Shown: positions 53,309 through 63,379 of the stretch, piece after piece | How positions within the stretch are numbered: position 1 is the first letter of the stretch | Layout: each line of letters starts with the position of its first letter | Assembly: GCA_902825215.1 (NCBI GenBank) | Contig: LR782234.1 | Location: forward strand, 3,658,001-3,722,000 | DNA from: Pseudomonas fluorescens | Lineage (GTDB): Bacteria; Pseudomonadota; Gammaproteobacteria; Pseudomonadales; Pseudomonadaceae | Reading direction: 5' to 3' | DNA length: 64,000 bases | Translations under genes and position numbers: made by a program | Notes under the pieces: generated by a model | Seen by the model: only the letters and a program-made list of their open reading frames with translations | What the model was told of the DNA's origin: nothing | Database searches by the model: none

Positions 53309-53516
53309 GCGCCTCGTTTTTATAACAACCAGCAGTCCGCCAGTGAATCCTGGCCGACCTGATGGCTTGCGCCTCGGACGCAGCAAGCACCGTCGCTTGC
53401 TGCCCACTCTCCTGTCCGAGACAGATGTACTGCGTCATCTCTGCCGAAGCGTTCAGGGACATTGCCAACAGACAGCCCACTAGACTGCCGGTCAACGTCT
53501 GGCGGACGCTGTTCAT
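53082..53516 (-). CDS. Small exported protein with 3' end antisense to the LysR gene
   Basis: 144 aa if the frame is used to its stop. The first 66 residues look real: a signal peptide (LTGSLVGCLLAMSLNASA), then EMTQYICLGQESGQQATVLA and SARIHWRTAGCYKNEA with two cysteines. The remaining 75 residues are Arg/Ser/Pro-rich shadow of the opposite-strand LysR gene from about 53308 downwards. The natural protein may have been about 70 aa with a stop lost by mutation or frameshift, or the overlap may be genuine. Confidence applies to the N-terminal part. Confidence 0.5.
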   Translation of the reverse strand: MNSVRQTLTGSLVGCLLAMSLNASAEMTQYICLGQESGQQATVLAASEAQAIRSARIHWRTAGCYKNEALNRDSAAPPATTQTPALPGDGSGSTGDNRRSSGTNRSGPAANDRRPGTVRRRFPVCSSGRSRRVRHSVMGRRHSR

Positions 53517-53630
53517 GGCAGCCCTTCCTTGTCAGAACCGAAGGCCACCATGATTGATCACAGCGACAGCCCTTTCCACTGTCAGACCTGACAGTCCTTT
53601 AGACGCTTTGGCAATAACCCGCCGCTGCGG

Positions 53631-54575
53631 CTACCCCAACATCGCTATCAATTGATGCCGCTGCGCATCGGTCAGCATCGGCCCGAACCCAGCCCTTGCG
53701 TTATCCGCCATGTAGCGCGGATTGCTGGTTCCCGGAATCACGCATGTCACCGCCGAATGCGAGAGCAGAAACTTCAACGCCAGTTGCGGCCAACTGTTGA
53801 CTTGCACATCGGAAACCCAGCCCGGCAGCGGCTTGCCCTTGAGCCGCGCGAGCAAGCCACCGCCACCGAAGGGCCGATTGCAGATCACCGCGACCCCGCG
53901 TTCGCGGCACAGCGGCAGGATACGTTTCTCGACGCCGCGATCATCGAGGGCGTAGTTGATTTGCAGAAAATCCACAGATTCAGTCTTCAGCACCGCTTCA
54001 ACTTCATCGTAGGCCGACGGCGTGTAGTGGGTGATGCCGATGTAGCGGATGCGCCCCTGCTCCTTCCATTCACGCAACGTTGGCAAGTGGGTCTGCCAGT
54101 CGAGCAGGTTGTGGATCTGCATCAGGTCGATACGTTCGGTTTGCAGCAGGCTGAATGACTGCTCCATTTGCGCGATGCCTTCCTCGCGTCCGCGCGTCCA
54201 GACTTTGGTGGCCAGAAATGCCGGCGAACGTGGCTGATGGATCGACAGCAGTTCACCGGTGGTCTGTTCGGCGCGGCCGTACATTGGCGAACTGTCGATG
54301 AGGGTGCCGCCCTTTTCGAACAATCGATCGAGTACCGCCGGCAACTGCCGATAAACCGCATCACCGGGAGCCACGTCGAAACCGCGATAGGTGCCCAGGC
54401 CGACGATCGGCATCGCCTCGGAGCTGGAGGGGATGGCGCGGGTCTGCATGGTCTGGCCTCCGGTCGTCGCGGACGTCGTGCGGCTGGCCAAGGCCCGATC
54501 AAGGCTCAAGACCGCCGAAACCCCGGCCGCCAGCGTGAGCAGGCGGCGGCGGGAATAACCCTCAGTGTGGCTCAT
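53631..54575 (-). CDS. Exported aldo/keto reductase-family protein
   Basis: 314 aa. Twin-arginine-type signal (YSRRRLLTLAAGVSAVLSLD), then an (alpha/beta)8 aldo-keto reductase fold: GTYRGFDV, LIDSSPMYGRAEQTTGEL with the catalytic Asp and Tyr, and DLMQIHNLLDWQTHL with the His. NADPH-dependent carbonyl reduction is the usual activity, but a Tat-exported member would need cofactor inserted before export. C-terminal IPGTSNPRYMADNARAGFG is conserved. Substrate unknown. Confidence 0.85.
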   Translation of the reverse strand: MSHTEGYSRRRLLTLAAGVSAVLSLDRALASRTTSATTGGQTMQTRAIPSSSEAMPIVGLGTYRGFDVAPGDAVYRQLPAVLDRLFEKGGTLIDSSPMYGRAEQTTGELLSIHQPRSPAFLATKVWTRGREEGIAQMEQSFSLLQTERIDLMQIHNLLDWQTHLPTLREWKEQGRIRYIGITHYTPSAYDEVEAVLKTESVDFLQINYALDDRGVEKRILPLCRERGVAVICNRPFGGGGLLARLKGKPLPGWVSDVQVNSWPQLALKFLLSHSAVTCVIPGTSNPRYMADNARAGFGPMLTDAQRHQLIAMLG

Positions 54576-54684
54576 GCTGGCTCCCCTGCTGCATGGATCG
54601 GTTGCCGGTTATGTGGCGAGCGGCCGAGTGTTGCAGTGAACTACACTGCGAGGCCCACCTTCACCCACGGTTAAAAATAGCCGA

Positions 54685-55455
54685 ATGTCCCGAACCTTGA
54701 TATCACTCGTCGCATTGCTCGTCGCTGTGTACCTGGTGCTGTGTGCGGCGCTGTTCGTGTTTCAGCGTTCGCTGATTTACTTCCCGCAGCCCAATGCTGT
54801 TGCCAGCCCTGACTCGCTGATGACCTTGTCGATGCCCGACGCCAAGGTTTCGGTACTGACCCGCGCTCGTACCGGCCAGCGGGCGCTGCTGTACTTTGGC
54901 GGCAATGCCGAGGACGTCTCGCGCAATCTGCCGGAGTTTGCCGAGGCTTTTCCTGACTACGCGCTGTACCTGCTCAATTACCGCGGTTTCGGTGACAGCG
55001 ACGGCTCGCCGTCCGAAGCGGCAATTGCCGAGGATGCGCTGGCGCTGTTCGATCAGGTTTACGCCAGTCATCCGCAGATCGTCGTGATCGGGCGCAGTCT
55101 CGGCTCGGGTGTCGCCGTGCGCCTGGCCAGCCAGCGACCGGTGCAGCGGCTGATTCTGGTGACGCCTTACAACAGCCTCGGAGAAATCGCCGCACGCCAA
55201 TACCCGTGGGTGCCGGTGAAGTGGCTACTCAAGGATCGCTTCGAGTCGGGCAAATATGCCGCGCATATCCGCGTGCCGACGTTGCTGCTGGCGGCCAGTG
55301 ATGATGAGGTGATTCCGCGTGCCAGCACCCAGCGCCTGCTCGAAAATTTCCCTGCGGGCGTGGCGGCGCTTCGGGTGGTGCCGGAGTCGGGGCATAACTC
55401 GATTTCCGCGCGGGAGGAGTATTTGCAGTGGATGCAGGAAGTGTTGAATCAGTGA
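54685..55455 (+). CDS. Membrane-anchored alpha/beta hydrolase (Bem46/ABHD17-like)
   Basis: 256 aa. N-terminal membrane helix (LISLVALLVAVYLVLCAALF), then FQRSLIYFPQPNAV. The catalytic serine lies in VIGRSLGSGVA, the Asp in ASDDEVIPRAS and the His in ESGHNSIS. The YRGFGDSDGSPSEA oxyanion-region motif is typical of this serine hydrolase subfamily. Likely substrate is an ester or thioester at the membrane; unknown. A REP element follows. Confidence 0.88.
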   Translation: MSRTLISLVALLVAVYLVLCAALFVFQRSLIYFPQPNAVASPDSLMTLSMPDAKVSVLTRARTGQRALLYFGGNAEDVSRNLPEFAEAFPDYALYLLNYRGFGDSDGSPSEAAIAEDALALFDQVYASHPQIVVIGRSLGSGVAVRLASQRPVQRLILVTPYNSLGEIAARQYPWVPVKWLLKDRFESGKYAAHIRVPTLLLAASDDEVIPRASTQRLLENFPAGVAALRVVPESGHNSISAREEYLQWMQEVLNQ

Positions 55456-55480
55456 TTGTCGAGTCGTTCTCAAGGGCCCT

Positions 55481-55545
55481 TTCGCGAGCAGGCTCACTCC
55501 TACAGGGGAATGCATTTCAAATGTAGGAGTGAGCCTGCTCGCGAT
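55481..55545. repeat. REP hairpin pair, class A, GAGTGAGCC variant, arms inverted
   Basis: TCGCGAGCAGGCTCACTCC then GTAGGAGTGAGCCTGCTCGC around AATGCATTTCAAAT, the same spacer as at 44845-44912. Confidence 0.85.
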
Positions 55546-55714
55546 GGCGTCATCCAGCGCAACATTGCATCTTGTCTGATCACGCCCTTTGTCGCCCCGC
55601 TCCAAAACCGCCACCCATCGCTTGAACCAAGTCGCGAATCGCCAGTCCTACCCGCGCCGCATTCCGCGGTTCACTCGATTTTTTGCGCTGTCCCCCTTTA
55701 GAGCCGCCCGCCCC

Positions 55715-56581
55715 ATGCGCCACGCCGTTCGTTCGTCTCGCTTCGTTTCGCTGTGCCTGCTGATCCTTTCTGCGCTATTTGTCGAAACCGCCCAGGCCGG
55801 CGCGGAGCGGCAACTGGTGGCCGCGATCAATGACTATCGCGCCCATCCACAACGCTGCGAGCGGCGCCCGGCGCAACGTCTGGCACCGTTGCGGCTGAAC
55901 GCGAACCTGGCCCTGCCGCTCGGTTATGACTATGGCGGCGGCCTGCGCGAGGCGCTGAAGTCCTCGGGCTACGCGGCCTCGGCGGTGCGTAGTATCCGCG
56001 TGGTCGGTGCCGAGGACGCCGAAGAAGCCTTCGACCAGTTGCTCGACGAACACTGCGCCGCGCTGCTTGATGCGACCTATGCCGACATCGGCGTCAGCCG
56101 CTCGCGCAATCAATGGCAAGTGGTGCTGGCGCGACCGGTGCTCGACAACCGCGTCGGTGACAACCGCAGCGTCGGCAAGGCATTGCTCGCTGAAGTCAAC
56201 GCCGCCCGCGCCCGCCCACGGATGTGCGGCCGCCAACGCTTCGCCGCCGCACGGCTCCTGAGCTGGAACGCGGCATTGGGCGCCGCCGCGCAGGGCCATA
56301 GCAAAGCCATGGCCTACGGCAACTACTTCGCCCACCGCGACCCGGACGGCGAACAGCCAGCCGACCGCGCCCGCGCCGCCGGTTACCGTGGTCGGCAAAT
56401 CGGCGAAAACATCGCCGCCGGCCAAAGCTCACCGGGCAAGGCCATGGCCGGATGGCTGGCCAGCCCCGGGCATTGCGCCAACCTGATGAACCCGATGTTC
56501 ACCCAGGTCGGCGCCGGCTTTGCCAGTGAAGCGCGCAGCGCCGAAGGGGTGTACTGGACGATGATGTTTGGTGCGCCTTGA
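55715..56581 (+). CDS. CAP-domain (SCP-like) exported protein, paralogue of the one at 17.9 kb
   Basis: 288 aa from ATG 55715; the frame is open from 55589. Signal peptide FVSLCLLILSALFVETAQA. N-terminal half: LVAAINDYRAHPQRCERRPA; C-terminal CAP domain: LAEVNAARARPRMCGRQ, WNAALGAAAQGHSKAMAYGN, GRQIGENIAAGQSSPGK and WLASPGHCANLMNP. Both halves align with the protein at 17914-18765, including cysteine positions, showing a gene duplication after an internal duplication. Function unknown; Pseudomonas CAP proteins are thought to be periplasmic. Confidence 0.85.
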   Translation: MRHAVRSSRFVSLCLLILSALFVETAQAGAERQLVAAINDYRAHPQRCERRPAQRLAPLRLNANLALPLGYDYGGGLREALKSSGYAASAVRSIRVVGAEDAEEAFDQLLDEHCAALLDATYADIGVSRSRNQWQVVLARPVLDNRVGDNRSVGKALLAEVNAARARPRMCGRQRFAAARLLSWNAALGAAAQGHSKAMAYGNYFAHRDPDGEQPADRARAAGYRGRQIGENIAAGQSSPGKAMAGWLASPGHCANLMNPMFTQVGAGFASEARSAEGVYWTMMFGAP

Positions 56582-56621
56582 GGGGTGCGGTTGAGGTTTT
56601 GCGCTGAACTGACTGGCCTCA

Positions 56622-56780
56622 TCGCGAGCAGGCTCACTCCTACAGGATTTGTGGGGGGCCACCTGACTCAGGCACGCCGAAGATCCCTGTGGGAGCCAGC
56701 CTGCTGGCGATGGCGTCAGGTCAGTCAATCACGTCTAGCCTGACGCACCGCTATCGCGAGCAGGCTCGCTCCTACAGGGG
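56622..56780. repeat. Cluster of three REP half-elements
   Basis: TCGCGAGCAGGCTCACTCC (56622-56644), then GGGAGCCAGCCTGCTGGCGA (56690-56709), then TCGCGAGCAGGCTCGCTCC (56754-56775). The middle unit is a variant (GCCAGCCTGCTGGC) with a changed but still self-complementary core. Confidence 0.8.
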
Positions 56781-56803
56781 TTAGTGTATGCCATCGAATC
56801 TTG

Positions 56804-58087
56804 TCAGGCCGCGCGCTGTCCGGCGGCAACCATTGCCGAAGCCGCCAGCATTGCCCGCAACAACACCGCACACCCCGCCGCCAGATCGTCCGGGGCGGCG
56901 TTTTCGATTTCGTTGTGGCTGATGCCGCCTTCGCACGGGACGAAGATCATTCCGGCCGGGCCGAGTTCGGCGAGGAAAATCGCGTCGTGGCCGGCGCCGC
57001 TGACGATGTCCATGTGTGACAGGCCCAGCCCTTGTGCCGCGCCACGCACTGCTTCCACGCAGCCTTTTTCGAAGTACAGCGGCGGGAAGTCGGCGGTCGG
57101 TGTCAGTTCATAAGTGAGGCCGTGGGCCTGGCAAGTGGCTTCGATGACTTGCTTCACCTCAGCAATCATCGAATCCAGACGCGCCGGTTGCAGATGACGG
57201 AAATCCAGGGTCATGCGCACTTCGCCGGGAATCACGTTGCGCGAGCCGGGATAGGCTTGCAGGCAGCCGACCGTGCCACAGGCGTGCGGCTGGTGGCCGA
57301 GGGCGGCGCGGTTGACGGCGCCGACGATCACTGCGGCGCCGACCAGTGCGTCCTTGCGCAGGTGCATCGGCGTCGGGCCGGCGTGGGCTTCGACGCCGCG
57401 CAATTTGAGGTCGAACCACTTCTGCCCCAGCGCGCCGAGGACCACGCCGATGGTTTTCTTTTCATCTTCAAGAATCGGGCCTTGCTCGATGTGCGCTTCG
57501 AAATAGGCGCCGACCGGGTGTCCGCTGACTTTGCGCGAACCGGCGTAGCCGATGGCGTTGAGCGCTTCGCCGACCGTGACCCCGTCGGCGTCGACTTTGG
57601 CCAGGGTTTCGGCGAGGGTGAATTTTTCCGCGAAGACGCCCGAGCCCATCATGCACGGGGCGAAGCGCGAGCCTTCTTCGTTGGTCCAGACCACCACTTC
57701 CAGCGGCGCTTCGGTTTCCACGTTGAGGTCGTTCAAGGTGCGCAGGACTTCGACGCCGGCGAGCACGCCGAAGCAGCCGTCGAACTTGCCGCCGGTGGGT
57801 TGCGTGTCGATGTGGCTGCCGGTCATCACCGGTGGCAGCTCGGGATTACGGCCCGGACGGCGGGCGAAAATGTTGCCGACGGCATCCACCGTGACGCTGC
57901 ATCCGGCCTCCTTGCACCATTGCACGAACAGGTCACGGGCCTGGCGGTCGAGGTCAGTCAGGGCCAGGCGACAGACGCCGCCCTTGACCGTGGCGCCGAG
58001 TTTGGCCAGTTCCATGAGCGAGGCCCACAGGCGATCGCGGTTGATGTGCTGATGGGTCGATTGCAGAACGTCGACGGCTGCGTTCAT
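56804..58087 (-). CDS. N-carbamoyl-beta-alanine / N-carbamoyl amino acid amidohydrolase
   Basis: 427 aa from ATG 58087 with GAGGAGATC upstream. M20-type dizinc peptidase fold: GSHIDTQPTGGKFDGCFGVL (His and bridging Asp), WTNEEGSRFAPCMMGSGVF (Glu and Glu), HIEQGPILEDEKK, then a catalytic-domain His in SGAGHDAIFL. It hydrolyses N-carbamoyl-beta-alanine (beta-ureidopropionase) or related N-carbamoyl amino acids, the third step of reductive pyrimidine breakdown. It follows the NCS1 transporter gene on the same strand. The other pathway genes lie divergently from 60.4 kb. Confidence 0.9.
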   Translation of the reverse strand: MNAAVDVLQSTHQHINRDRLWASLMELAKLGATVKGGVCRLALTDLDRQARDLFVQWCKEAGCSVTVDAVGNIFARRPGRNPELPPVMTGSHIDTQPTGGKFDGCFGVLAGVEVLRTLNDLNVETEAPLEVVVWTNEEGSRFAPCMMGSGVFAEKFTLAETLAKVDADGVTVGEALNAIGYAGSRKVSGHPVGAYFEAHIEQGPILEDEKKTIGVVLGALGQKWFDLKLRGVEAHAGPTPMHLRKDALVGAAVIVGAVNRAALGHQPHACGTVGCLQAYPGSRNVIPGEVRMTLDFRHLQPARLDSMIAEVKQVIEATCQAHGLTYELTPTADFPPLYFEKGCVEAVRGAAQGLGLSHMDIVSGAGHDAIFLAELGPAGMIFVPCEGGISHNEIENAAPDDLAAGCAVLLRAMLAASAMVAAGQRAA

Positions 58088-58115
58088 GGGGATCTCCTCA
58101 GTGTTGATACCGATA

Positions 58116-58163
58116 GGGACGCAGAGCGTCCCGGGCTGCATTCCCACGCAGAGCGTGGGAACG
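58116..58163. repeat. Class D intergenic element, short copy
   Basis: Two adjacent perfect hairpins: GGGACGC/GCGTCCC (58116-58132) and TTCCCACGC/GCGTGGGAA (58141-58161), joined by GGGCTGCA. Same elements as at 42127-42233, in opposite orientation. Confidence 0.75.
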
Positions 58164-58199
58164 ATCAAGGGTACTGCTGTGGTGTCTGTCATGCCGCCA

Positions 58200-58287
58200 T
58201 CGCTGGCAAGCCAGCTCCCACAGGTTCTGGGTTGAAGACACAATGTGTGTACGACTCAATCCTTGTGGGAGCTGGCTTGCCAGCGAT
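58200..58287. repeat. REP hairpin pair, class B, arms inverted
   Basis: TCGCTGGCAAGCCAGCTCCC first and GTGGGAGCTGGCTTGCCAGC second, between the amidohydrolase and transporter genes. Confidence 0.8.
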
Positions 58288-58298
58288 GGGGCCCTCAC

Positions 58299-59783
58299 TT
58301 ACACCGCTGATTTAACGACCGATGGCTGTGCGCGCATCACGCACAACCCGTAATAGATCAAACCGCCCAGCGCCGAGCCGGTGAACCAGCCGTAGCTGTA
58401 GAACCAGCTGAATGCATCGCTGCCCAGCGACAGCAAGGTCAGCAGCACCGGCACGCCGAAGGCGATGAACCCGGCGCCGTTCCAGGCCGGATACACGTCG
58501 TCGCGGTACAGGCCGGCCAGGTCCAGTTGCTGTTTCTTGATCAGGAAATAGTCCACCACCATGATCCCGGCAATCGGCCCGAGCAGGCTCGAATAGCCCA
58601 GCAGCCAGTTGGAATACACGCTTTCCAGGCTGACATCGGAAACGATCAGACCGAGTTTTTTCAGCAGCTCATGGGCCATCAGCGCCAACCCCACCAGGCC
58701 GGTCAGCAACACCGCTTTGGTGCGGTTGATCACCTTTGGCGCGATGTTCTGAAAGTCATTGGTGGGCGAGACGATGTTGGCGGCGGTGTTGGTCGACAGC
58801 GTGGCGATGATGATCAGCGCCATCGCCACCGCCACCCACACCGGGCTCTGAATGTGGCCGATCAGCGTGACCGGATCCGACACGGTCACGCCGACCAGTT
58901 TCACCGACGCCGCGGTCATCACCACGCCGAGCGCGGCGAAGAGGAACATGGTCAATGGCAGGCCGATGATCTGCCCAAGGATCTGGTCCTTTTGGCTTTT
59001 GGCGTAGCGGCTGAAGTCAGGAATGTTCAGCGACAGCGTGGCCCAGAAACCGACCATCGCCGTCAGCCCGGCGGCGAAGTAACCGACCACGCTGGCACCC
59101 TCCGGACGCTTGGCCGGGATCGCCATCAGCTCGCTCATCGATACATTGGGCATCGCCCACACCAGCAGGCCGATGCCGACCGCCACCAGCAGCGGCGCGG
59201 ACAGGGTTTCCAGCCACTTGATCGACTCGGCGCCGCGAATCACCACCCACAGGTTCAGCGCCCAGAACACCATGAAACCGATCACCTCACCGGTGCCGCC
59301 CAAGGATTTCCAACCCTCGAACACCGAGCCCAGAAACAGGTGGATCGCCAGCCCGCCGAACATCGTCTGAATGCCGAACCAGCCACACGCGACCAGCGCG
59401 CGAATCAGACACGGTACATTGGAGCCGAGAATGCCGAACGACGAGCGCAGCAGCACCGGAAACGGGATGCCGTACTTGGTCCCGGGGAATGCGTTCAGCG
59501 TCAGGGGAATCAGCACGATGATGTTGGCGAACAAAATCGCCAGCAGCGCTTCACCGACCGTCAGGCCGAAATAGGCGGTGAGTACGCCGCCCAGCGTATA
59601 GGTCGGCACGCAGATCGACATGCCGACCCACAGCGCGGTGATGTGCCATTTGTTCCAGCTGCGTTCGTGCACCTTGGTCGGTGCCATGTCGTGGTTATAA
59701 CGGGGACTGTCGAGGACGTCGCTGCCGGCTTCGAGCTCGAACAAGCCGTCGCGCTCGCTCACTTGCGATCTGATCTGTTGCAT
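58299..59783 (-). CDS. NCS1-family nucleobase:cation symporter
   Basis: 494 aa from ATG 59783 (MQQIRSQVSERDGLFELEAG) with GGAG 6-9 bases upstream; an alternative ATG at 59819 adds 12 residues with a weaker signal. Twelve membrane helices. NCS1 signature: SWNKWHITALWVGMSICVPT, GIPFPVLLRSSFGILGSNVP, and the Na+-site region NIPDFSRYAKSQKDQ. It imports uracil, allantoin, hydantoin or a related compound. Next to a pyrimidine degradation set, uracil or a dihydropyrimidine is the likely substrate. Confidence 0.9.
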   Translation of the reverse strand: MQQIRSQVSERDGLFELEAGSDVLDSPRYNHDMAPTKVHERSWNKWHITALWVGMSICVPTYTLGGVLTAYFGLTVGEALLAILFANIIVLIPLTLNAFPGTKYGIPFPVLLRSSFGILGSNVPCLIRALVACGWFGIQTMFGGLAIHLFLGSVFEGWKSLGGTGEVIGFMVFWALNLWVVIRGAESIKWLETLSAPLLVAVGIGLLVWAMPNVSMSELMAIPAKRPEGASVVGYFAAGLTAMVGFWATLSLNIPDFSRYAKSQKDQILGQIIGLPLTMFLFAALGVVMTAASVKLVGVTVSDPVTLIGHIQSPVWVAVAMALIIIATLSTNTAANIVSPTNDFQNIAPKVINRTKAVLLTGLVGLALMAHELLKKLGLIVSDVSLESVYSNWLLGYSSLLGPIAGIMVVDYFLIKKQQLDLAGLYRDDVYPAWNGAGFIAFGVPVLLTLLSLGSDAFSWFYSYGWFTGSALGGLIYYGLCVMRAQPSVVKSAV

Positions 59784-60183
59784 GGCCGCTCCACTGTTCT
59801 TCTGATTATTTTTGCTCATCAGGCGGCTGGCACACGCAGGTGCGAGCCGGACGATGGCCGGAGGAACTGACAACTTTCATGCACCGGCCATGGTGTCAGC
59901 GGCGGCATCAATAAACGTGCCGGGTGTCCCGCATAGCGACAGGGCCGAGCTTTAAACGCTTTGCAACTTTCTGATATTCATCAGTTTTAATTATTTATCC
60001 AGTCGGCCCGCGGAAACTTGTCTGAACGCTCAGGCTAAACGTCGGGCAAGTTGTCCGAACTGTCAGGACTCAATCTGGTGCACTGTGATTTTTTTCCTTG
60101 TGAGCGAACCGCTGCAGCTCAACTTCAAGCGGCTGATTTCACATAGGAAATCTTGCTCATATTTCCATCCTGTCAAGTGCGTC

Positions 60184-60209
60184 AAAATGGTGAACGGGCT
60201 CACCATTTT
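60184..60209. promoter_or_regulatory. Perfect palindrome, probable regulator binding site
   Basis: AAAATGGTGA and TCACCATTTT are exact reverse complements around ACGGGC. A third half-site TGGTGA (60209-60214) follows 21 bases after the first, two helical turns away. Lacking a U-tract, it reads as a dimer-binding operator rather than a terminator. Confidence 0.6.
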
Positions 60210-60308
60210 GGTGAATTATGTTTTTTATCGTTATTTTTCAGACACTTAAAACGATTCTAAGCTTATAAAAAATATTCTTGCTCAATTATAAAATCGCGAC
60301 TAGTTTCT

Positions 60309-60332
60309 ATTCCTGACAGCCATGACAGGAAT
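60309..60332. promoter_or_regulatory. Near-perfect 24-base palindrome before the dihydropyrimidinase gene
   Basis: ATTCCTG and CAGGAAT arms plus an inner CA/TG pair (one mismatched position), 75 bases upstream of the dihydropyrimidinase ATG, in the likely promoter. Confidence 0.5.
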
Positions 60333-60349
60333 AAACCCTGCTGTGCTGA

Positions 60350-61846
<1,497 letters not shown>

Positions 61847-61862
61847 AGGCGGCCTTCGGCCT

Positions 61863-61935
61863 ATCGCTGGCAAGCCAGCTCCCACAAGGTTTTGTGAACG
61901 CCATAGATCCCTGTGGGAGCTGGCTTGCCAGCGAT
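61863..61935. repeat. REP hairpin pair, class B, arms inverted
   Basis: ATCGCTGGCAAGCCAGCTCC then GTGGGAGCTGGCTTGCCAGC, between the dihydropyrimidinase and preT genes, inside the probable operon. Confidence 0.8.
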
Positions 61936-62011
61936 GAGGCCATCACAAGCACCACAAAACCCACTGCCCGACAGAGGCAGAGAACCTCAAATAACCGTGA
62001 GGCAAAAAACC

Positions 62012-63379
62012 GTGATCGACTCCCTGAACCACCTTCCCCACCCGCACGAAAGCGCGGCCGCCCTCGCCGGGCATTTCACCGATCTGGCGCCGCCGCTCAA
62101 TGCCCGGCAGGCGCATCTGGAAGCTTCGCGCTGCCTGTATTGCTACGACGCGCCGTGCGTCAACGCGTGCCCGAGCGAGATCGACATTCCCTCGTTCATT
62201 CGCAATATCCATCAGGACAACGTGCCCGGCGCGGCGCAGAAAATCCTTTCGGCGAACATTCTTGGCGGCAGTTGCGCGCGGGTCTGTCCGACCGAGATTC
62301 TTTGCCAGCAAGCCTGCGTGCGCAACAACGCTCAGGAATGCGCGCCAGTGCTGATCGGCCTGCTGCAACGCTACGCCGTCGACAACGCACACTTCACCGA
62401 ACACCCGTTCCAGCGCGCCGCCGCCACTGGCAAACGCATCGCCGTAGTCGGTGCCGGGCCGGCCGGTCTGTCCTGTGCGCATCGCAGCGCCATGCACGGC
62501 CATGACGTGGTGATTTTCGAAGCGCGGGACAAGGCTGGCGGCCTCAACGAATACGGCATCGCCAAATACAAACTGGTCGACGATTACGCGCAGAAGGAAC
62601 TGGATTTCCTCCTGCAGATTGGCGGCATCGAAATTCGTCACGGGCAGAAACTCGGCGACAACCTGACCCTCAGCGAACTGCATCAACAGTTCGACGCGGT
62701 GTTCCTCGGTCTCGGTCTCAACGCCAGCAAGCAGCTCGGCCTGGCCCACGAAGATGCGCCCGGCCTGCTCGCCGCCACCGACTACATCCGCGAACTGCGC
62801 CAGGCCGATGACCTCACGCAACTGCCGCTGGCCGAGCGCTGCATCGTCCTCGGCGCCGGCAATACGGCGATCGACATGGCCGTGCAAATGGCCCGCCTTG
62901 GTGCCCGCGACGTCAACCTGGTGTATCGCCGAGGCGCCGCGGACATGGGTGCGACCCTGCACGAACAGGACATCGCCAAGGCTAATCAGGTGCGTTTGCT
63001 GACTTGGGCGCAACCAGAAGAAGTGCTGCTCGACGCTCAGGGCCATGTGCGCGGCATGCGTTTCGCCCGCACCGATCTGGTCGACGGACGCCTGCAAATC
63101 ACCGGCGAAACCTTCGAGCTGGCCGCCGACGCGATCTTCAAAGCCATCGGCCAGAGCTTCGACGGCGGCGCCCTCGCCGACCCGCTGGCGCGTGAACTCA
63201 AGCGTCAGGGCGAGCGCATTCAAGTGGATGAAAACCTGCGCACCAGCATTGCCGGCGTGTATGCCGGCGGTGACTGCACCAGCCTCGATCAGGACCTCAC
63301 CGTGCAAGCCGTGCAGCACGGCAAACTCGCCGCCGAGGCGATCAACATGCAATTGATGCTCAACGTGGAGGCTGCGTAA
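62012..63379 (+). CDS. preT: Dihydropyrimidine dehydrogenase, NAD-binding/iron-sulfur subunit
   Basis: 455 aa from GTG 62012 with GAGG 9 bases upstream; the frame is open from 61913. N-terminal 4Fe-4S cysteines: CLYCYDAPCVNACPSEIDIP and CARVCPTEILCQQACVR. FAD site IAVVGAGPAGLSCAH, NAD site CIVLGAGNTAIDMAVQMARLG, C-terminal GVYAGGDCTS. Forms a complex with the preA product, reducing uracil or thymine with NADH (step 1; also called pydA in pseudomonads). The preA ATG directly follows the stop. Confidence 0.93.
   Translation: MIDSLNHLPHPHESAAALAGHFTDLAPPLNARQAHLEASRCLYCYDAPCVNACPSEIDIPSFIRNIHQDNVPGAAQKILSANILGGSCARVCPTEILCQQACVRNNAQECAPVLIGLLQRYAVDNAHFTEHPFQRAAATGKRIAVVGAGPAGLSCAHRSAMHGHDVVIFEARDKAGGLNEYGIAKYKLVDDYAQKELDFLLQIGGIEIRHGQKLGDNLTLSELHQQFDAVFLGLGLNASKQLGLAHEDAPGLLAATDYIRELRQADDLTQLPLAERCIVLGAGNTAIDMAVQMARLGARDVNLVYRRGAADMGATLHEQDIAKANQVRLLTWAQPEEVLLDAQGHVRGMRFARTDLVDGRLQITGETFELAADAIFKAIGQSFDGGALADPLARELKRQGERIQVDENLRTSIAGVYAGGDCTSLDQDLTVQAVQHGKLAAEAINMQLMLNVEAA

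Noticed and set aside
60184..60209. Perfect palindrome as an intrinsic terminator
   Set aside because: It is followed by only four T and lies in the middle of a divergent promoter region far from any stop codon; operator is more likely.
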